DNA of 64,000 bases from Grammothele lineata (Eukaryota; Basidiomycota; Agaricomycetes; Polyporales; Polyporaceae), in contig NDFF03000043.1 in assembly GCA_002150815.3 (NCBI GenBank), positions 558,001 through 622,000 on the forward strand, written 5' to 3'. Of this stretch, positions 58,021 through 64,000 are shown one piece after another. Numbering within the stretch: position 1 is the stretch's first letter; the number at the start of each line of letters is the position of its first letter. Under the pieces are notes generated by a model. That model was not told where the DNA came from. It saw only the letters and a list, made by a program, of their open reading frames with translations, and ran no database searches. The translations under genes and the position numbers were made by a program.

Positions 58021-58815
58021 GCCTCAGTGGAGGGGTAAGCCAACCGTCTTGGGCCCGAACACGCTATGATACGTTCTGACCACTCACATGCGTTCTTTCT
58101 CAGGTCCGCGTTATCCATGAATGTTGGTTACCTAGCGCACCTTGGGGCAGTAATGCTCTGGGGACGAGGGAAAAATGCCTCTGAGTATGTTCCGGGTCCG
58201 AGGTTCGATTCCTAGATCTCCTAAAATTGGTTCGTACGTTTTCATCAGGACACCTCGTTGTGGTCGAACTCATTCCGGCGGTATTGCTCTAGCAGCCGCC
58301 ATACCTTCCGCCGACTCGGATAGCCCTCTATACGGTGCGTCCCGTCGATTTCTGACGCGCACCTCGGATGTCGCCTATTTGAGAGTTACCGTTGAACACG
58401 TTTACTCGCCGGTAGCGAACGCGTATTCCGTTCAAGGCCGTACTAACTGAGTTTGGATGAATCCGGTGATTCTCACCTGCCGGGGGCATATACGCACACA
58501 GAAGAGGCACGGCGGCCTCTTGGTGGTTCGGTCGGTGTGCGATGTCAAATTCGAAGCACGCCGGCGCTGAGAAGCACAGATACTAGAGCGTTTGATATAC
58601 CATCTCGCAGCATTCGCTTCTCCCCTCCGGGGCTATGGCTCTCCGCCGGGTGGTGCAGAACGGGTCGCGAGAGTGCGCCAGCGAGTTCTTGAGCAACCTC
58701 CGGTTGCTTTATACGTCTCGCTAGCGTATCGTACAAGTACATGCAGGTTCATGCACAAGGAGTATGCAATGACTCGTATGCTTACCACGAGAGTGAGGTG
58801 CAGATGGTCGCCGTC
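58021..58815. other. Intergenic flank right of the 11.7-kb element
   Basis: Lies between the target duplication and the stop codon of DUF6534 copy 9. No gene is convincing. A short T-arm-like sequence near 58,205 lacks the other tRNA arms. Confidence 0.4.
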
Positions 58816-61117
58816 TCAATCCTTCCGTGCGGAGAACACGGCCTCCCTTACGTTGCTCTCCCTTCCCTCAGTCCGCTCCTCTGAGCAAGATCCACCACGC
58901 TCCAGCGTATCCAGATCTGTAACATCTTGCATCTGAATGTTAATGACGAGGTCTGATACACGCTACATGAAAATTCAACGTTCAACGTAGTGTATAATAT
59001 AAACCCGTAGTACTACTTACCGGTGCGCGTAACATTACGGGGTCCCTGTTCCGGTTGCTGGTTCGCTGAAGCGCGCTCATACCGAACGTGCCAAAGTTCT
59101 CGGAACCCCACGTGGACGCCTTGAGCGCGCTACGTGAGTTGAGGCTACGAAGATAGCACATACGTCAAGGGACTGGTGATAACCTGCAAGAGGAACAATG
59201 ACGCACACTGCAAGAACAGAATTTGCGTAAGCTATGAATGATCGCTTGGTCAGTGTAAACCCCCAAGATATGCCATTCAAAACCTCACATTTCGTGGCCG
59301 GTATACTCAGCGCCGAGTACAGCAGAGAGTTTGGCTGAACAATTGCCTGAAATTTCCCCAATAGTTAGCGTTGCAACCTTCATGAGCGCATAGATTGGAC
59401 CTCACGAAGATCATGCAGATAGTGCTCAAAGTACTATGAAGATCGCGCTTAGTCGAAATCAATACCGCCTTAATATTCCTTGCTCTTTACCTAGTGAGAA
59501 GACCTGTACGGTGGATGAGCGACTGAGCGACGTGCCCACGATGCAATGTGGGTGGTACGTACCGGTATTGATGGTGTAGACAATTAGTACATTGAGGAGG
59601 TTGTCCGTGCTGACAGCACAAGTCAACCTCGACGTTCTGAGGGCAACGAGCCGTAATAAAAGTACTCACCGCCGCATGCCGGTTCGATTTCGCCTCAGGA
59701 AGATGATCAGACTCCCCGTGAGCACGACGTCGGTCGTGACGGCGCACGCAAACCCGGCTGACGTGAGCCACTAGGAATCGAGATAGAATCAGGACACCAT
59801 TGACATATACGCCACTCCTGTATGTAGCAGCGTGCTGTACTCACAGTAAAGCTTCCCCATTTCTCGAACGATACGCTCTTGAACCTATTTGCACCGTGAG
59901 TGTGCGGCTTGCAGTAGCGTACATGCGACGTACGTCTCAACAGTTGCCACTGCGATTGGTAACATGTTAGACACGTGCACTAAAGAGAGAGTGGTCAATC
60001 GTACCTATCTCAAACGCTATTGAGAAACGTCAGCGTTGGTCGTAAATGGTATAGCGTTTAAGAGGTCAACGTACATGCTGCACCCAACATGAACACCCCC
60101 TGAAGCGATATAAGTCTTCCATCTTACGCTATGAGCTACGTCAACTTACCGCGAAGATAGCACTGTACATGTATCGGCTCCGGACTAAGACGCACTCGCT
60201 CAGTGATAGGGTTCAAGGTCATGGAGGTGTTGAGGACGTACGGAGAAACACACGCCGTGCATAGAACCTGCGGTGTCAGAGTCAGTCGGATCAGATATCC
60301 GCGCAAGGAGCACATATGTACCTCACCCTTGGGAAAGCAGGATTATAGCAGTCTGCGGAGTACGGTCCATTGATTTCGATTAGATCTTCCTCTTCGGAAG
60401 GGTAATCACTGGGAAAGGGGCCTACCGTTACCGGTATACTGATCTTGAGACGTTAATGTCAGAGATTCATCGAGGGAAAAAGATGTGGGGGGAGAACATA
60501 CTCGTAATGACCTAGGGAAATACCGGAATGAGTTCGGACGAGGAAGAGATGACAGAAATGACAAAGACTCTCACTCACCAAACGCCGTCGATGAGTGCCA
60601 ATGGGTTCAGATAGTTCGATGCGAGATAGTAATAACTAGGAACGGGTAAGTATTATGATCGCAACACTGACAGCGATGTAACGCACTTCACATGGCAAAA
60701 TAATATCGAATGTGCCGTATCGAGAATGCTAGAAGCCCATCAGCGTTCAAGACTAAGTAAACGATGACCTAGTGGGCCAGCACTCACAACAAGATCGCCA
60801 CCTAACAGATCCAGTTATGGTCTGAGCTCTGCCATTCGGGGAGAACAATGGGACTCACCAGCGCTTTCAGCAGCAGGATATCCGTTTCATACATCACGAA
60901 GTATCGATAGGTCTGATGAACGGAGAGGCCGTACAATCTGTGAAGGGATGTGGCTGAGAAGGCGGGTCTCCACGCGGGCCGTCATGTAAAGCACTCACGC
61001 AAGCCCGAAGTACGTCCCAATCAGCTCAGCGCCAAACGTGTTGCTGAACGACGGTAATGGAGGGAGGAGCGACAGAGGAATGTCCGAGATGGAACTCCCG
61101 TCGAGGTTGGCTGCCAT
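58816..61117 (-). CDS. DUF6534-family membrane protein, copy 9
   Basis: ATG 61117, TGA 58818-58816. Blocks in order: FSNTFGAELIGTYFGLA, LYGLSVHQTYRYFVMYETD, ILDTAHSILFCH, YYYLASNYLNPLALIDGVW, ISIPVT, TAIILLSQ, FYARRVFLR, a TFQ-like KSVSFEKWGSFT block, FLRRNRTGMRR, STDNLLNVLIVYTINTG, QPNSLLYSALSIPATK and LNSRSALKASTWGSENFGTF. The final exon holds about 50 acidic and polar residues. It shares ALSIPATK and the FARRVYL-type blocks with copy 4, its closest relative here. Frame is kept throughout what I traced. Predicted polytopic membrane protein, function unknown. It is separated from the other copies by the 11.7-kb element and the metabolic genes. Confidence 0.8.
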
Positions 61118-62289
61118 GGCAGAGTGGTCGGGTTGGCAGTCGAAGACCCAAAGCAGCGGCAGTGAGTGCTCACATATACCGGCGACTCGAGACCCACGGA
61201 CCTAGGACCCCGAAGGCGGATACGTTCGCCACCCCAGCCTCAACACCCATGATGGACTCACACCGAAGAAGGTCGTCTACTGAACTTCTCCTGACGTTTG
61301 AGCGCATCAGTCATATCAGAGAATGTATCGATGGTCGCCCACATAGACACACTGCTATTGGAATTATTTGACGCTCTCCCCGAAGAAGCGAATACTTCGT
61401 AGCTCGTGCTACAGTCGTATCCCGCATGTCCGTTAAGACTATCTCAGTGCCTAGTCGCCGTCCACGCTGCGCTTGGTGGATGCAGCCAAACGGCCAGTGC
61501 GCTGTAATGAGACAACGTTCAGCCTGCATCCATAGAAGATTCTTAAAGTGCGCTCACCGCATTGTGGCACAGAACCTCCCCACGGCCTGCCCTGGAACAC
61601 GGTGCGGAAGATGTTCCCCGAACTACTTGGCTGTTCTCTGTTGAAGATGCTGTGTATAGTTTCGTGTTATCTAGCGCTGAAGGTAAGTTTTCATCGATAC
61701 GACCTATTTAGCTATCTCTCCCACTGTTTGTCACGGGGCTCGTGCTAGTAAAGATGTCCATGGGGGGACGCGTGATGATGCCGTGAAATGTCCCTGATGT
61801 CTCTCGTCTGCTACGTCCGAATAAGCTGTGGCACTGTGTGGTGCTTGTTCGGAACTTTGGTCAGAGCTATCTGAGGGCGACTAATACAGGTCCGCGAGCC
61901 CACCGAGCTATGTGAGCACGGACGATTCTTGCACAACACATGACTTGTGACGAACCGCTGTTGCGCGGCCGGCGAATCGGAAGTGCTTGGGGGATAGGCT
62001 CTGCAGGGCCAACTTCAAGCAGACGACATTGCCTCTATGACCCACAGTGGGTAGAAGTTGACGTCGCAGTCCTACAACCGACAATGCGGCACGTCGTTTG
62101 GTAGACGTTGCCCCGGGCCTCCGTGTGAGTAAACATGCCGTGGCTATGATGTTTGAGCATGGGGATGTGACCAATGGACAGGAGACTCCCCCGCCCGGGT
62201 AGCTCGCGACTCCTGGCGGTCATGACGCCACATAGCAAACAGGGCTAAACATGCACACGTGGACGCTTCCCTTGTCAGCGCCGCGCGCC
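61118..62289. other. Intergenic region
   Basis: The promoter side of DUF6534 copy 9, then 1 kb with no recognisable gene. Short open frames on both strands carry no motif. Confidence 0.4.
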
Positions 62290-62600
62290 TTCAACTCACC
62301 GCTTTCGACTCAACCAGCCTGCGATACGCGTAAACATCGCCTCCCCGTCGGCATCGCGGCATTCCCGTCGCGAGTACGACGATCTTCCCCTCTTTCTCCC
62401 CCGCAGCCCGCAGGTCGCTGGGGATCGGCACGTCCGGGAGAGTCGTGACGAGCTGGCCCTTCGCGCCGAGTTCGAGCTCCGAGTCGAGCGTCTCGTTCTC
62501 GGAGGTCGCGTCATATACGAACGTGAGGGGGTCCTTGTCTGCAAGGATCTCGCGCAGGGCTGCGAGGATTTGGGGTGGGGAAAGGAACTAGTCGGGCATA
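62290..62600 (-). pseudogene. Fragment of a medium-chain (zinc-type) alcohol dehydrogenase or enoyl reductase
   Basis: One exon-sized block reads LREILADKDPLTFVYDATSE, then ETLDSELELGAKGQLVTTLP and KEGKIVVLATG. This resembles the part after the Rossmann fold of fungal GroES-like (MDR) dehydrogenases. The N-terminal catalytic domain and the C-terminus are missing on both sides and the frame becomes meaningless after about 62,350. It looks like a relic. Confidence 0.5.
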
Positions 62601-63151
62601 AATGGCAGTCCGGTGAATCCGTTTGTCCCAGTTCGTATTACGTAATGAGCGCTGTTCTGCTCCCCTCCCAGCGCATCAGTACCGCCCTGTGTCCTACATT
62701 CATTCCGAATTCTGTAGTCGAGACTCAAGCGGCGCGCCCGAGTCATTCTGCTTCGGTGAAAGTTTCCTATGTGTCTGAGCACGGAAATGAGGAGGCTGCA
62801 CGTACGCGTACGTGGACCTTGTATCCTCGAAGCCACACTACAGTTGTGCCATTGGATGAGCCGCTGCAACTCGATCGGTATAGTTGGATCCATTGGAGTG
62901 TCAAGCCTTCATCTCCGTACGCCTCTTAAGTCGTCGTCTCCCCGCTTTTAACATCGGCTCCCCTTCCTCTCCACTCCGTCGCTTTCCGGCCACATACTTT
63001 ATCGTGAATGTGCGTAGAATATCTCCATCTTTCTATCCTTACCCCATTACCCATCCCTGAGGCCAATTCCGATCACGGGAGCCTCCCTTGATTGCAATAT
63101 AGACCAACTATTCCTTCTACGGCAGTGTATCAACGGCCAGCGCGAGACATC
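62601..63151. other. Intergenic region
   Basis: A 119-codon plus-strand frame (62570-62929) has no recognised motif. Pyrimidine-rich sequence at about 62,935-63,110 is probably the promoter of the next gene. Confidence 0.4.
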
Positions 63152-64000
63152 ATGAGCGAAGGCCAGGTCAGCGGAAACCTCTAATACAGCAACAACGCAT
63201 TCACCTTTATCTTTTTGCTTTGTAGCTTACGGATGAACAATATTGGCATTATCTACGTAGGCAACAAAATACTTTAGAGGATGAACATTGGGGGACACGC
63301 CCGGATTTCGAACAATACTGCCGCTTGGCAAGACAGTCAGGCTTGCCCACACAATACGGAGGACTTCTACACACGCTGTCGCAGGTACGGATATGAAGCC
63401 AATGAAAAAAGCATCTATTGATTGTCGCTGTTGCGGTTAAGGCCCACGCTTGCCTTCCCATGCGCCCCTACGGGAATGCAAGGCAAAGCGGTCTCTATGA
63501 CCAGACAATCATCTTCCGTATGAGGGATGGCAGCGAAGGGCTCCCGATAGCGTCGATATTGGGGCAAGACTCTCGCAGCTTCCTGGACGCCTTAGAACAT
63601 GGCGATGCCCCGAGCCTTCCGGAGGATGTCTCCGCCAAAATTTCTATCTGGGTATTGGTGAGGATCGATGGCTTCTCGTGTTACAGAAATTCCGCCTCTC
63701 TGACGGTTTTCGACAAGTTCGAAGGTTGTGGTGACTACACAAGGCAAATCAAGTCGAGGCGCTCAAGGTTTCGAGCGGAGCCCATTACTTACAAAGTATT
63801 GGCACAGAGGGTTGCACAAGAGGTTGAAAAAGCAATTGTATGTGTGTGATAGCATTGCATGACTTTGCACCATGACTGACGAATTCGGCCACGCAGATTC
63901 AGGAGAAACCCATGCTCAATGGCAGATCAATCACCCTTGGGGATCTTGTGCTTTGCGGGCTTCGCCGTGTTGGGCAAGGATCCTGGGTTCCTGAATTGAA
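63152..64000 (+). CDS. Unknown gene, 5' part (continues beyond window)
   Basis: Exon 1 is five codons (MSEGQ, ATG 63152). Exon 2 encodes LTDEQYWHYLRRQQNTLEDE and ends at GTACGG. Exon 3 (from 63,440) encodes AHACLPMRPYGNARQSGLYD, a region with RMRDGSEGLPIASILGQDSR, then KISIWVLVRIDGFSCYRNSA. Exon 4 starts after GCAG at 63,897 and contains NGRSITLGDLVLCGLRRVGQ. All joins keep frame. The protein is soluble by appearance and unknown to me; repeated use of aromatic residues and conserved-looking loops suggests a real protein family. Confidence 0.6.

Noticed and set aside
58180..58230. tRNA-like T-arm (GAGGTTCGATTCC).
   Set aside because: No acceptor, D or anticodon arm can be formed around it.
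1..64000. CRISPR arrays, bacterial operons or plasmid origins.
   Set aside because: The sequence is fungal nuclear DNA with spliceosomal introns; no evenly spaced repeats were found.

Overview
This is nuclear DNA of a basidiomycete fungus, almost certainly an Agaricomycete and possibly a polypore. The evidence is short GT-AG introns (about 45-70 nt) in nearly every gene, fungal P450s and DHA2-type MFS transporters, the mushroom-typical DUF6534 membrane-protein family, and an agaricomycete-type alpha-kinase and integrase-core protein. There are no operons, ribosome binding sites or CRISPR arrays. All gene models were assembled by eye from reading frames, splice signals and comparison among copies; nothing was searched or aligned by software.

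Layout. Positions 1-33,650 and 58,800-61,120 carry nine DUF6534 genes on both strands. Open-frame lists make them look like rubble, but splicing restores full proteins: each is cut into many exons, about 21 in the best-traced case, some only 10-14 nt long. Metabolic genes lie between them: an alpha/beta-hydrolase (11.3-12.7 kb), an MFS transporter (16.6-18.8 kb), a P450 (25.2-27.3 kb), a second P450 (34.0-36.2 kb), a second MFS transporter (37.4-39.5 kb), a broken third MFS copy (45.2-45.9 kb) and an alcohol-dehydrogenase remnant (62.3-62.6 kb). This suggests an oxidation, hydrolysis and export toolkit, but no polyketide, peptide or terpene synthase is visible, so a biosynthetic cluster is not shown.

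Two apparent DNA transposons stand out. One spans 40,851-43,874. It has 24-bp inverted repeats lying 8 bp inside a 6-bp direct repeat (GCATAG), and it sits 19 bp upstream of the start codon of a small unknown gene. The other is the main discovery: an 11.7-kb unit (46,289-58,014) with about 60-bp terminal inverted repeats, two copies of a 12-bp motif inside each end, and a perfect 6-bp target duplication (CGTCAG). It carries an intact alpha-kinase gene, an integrase-core (DDE) protein that is the likely transposase, a multi-exon gene of unknown function and a smaller open frame. I know of no described element with this combination, though I could not search.

The right edge holds the start of another unknown gene (63,152 onward). 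The left edge cuts off the first DUF6534 gene.
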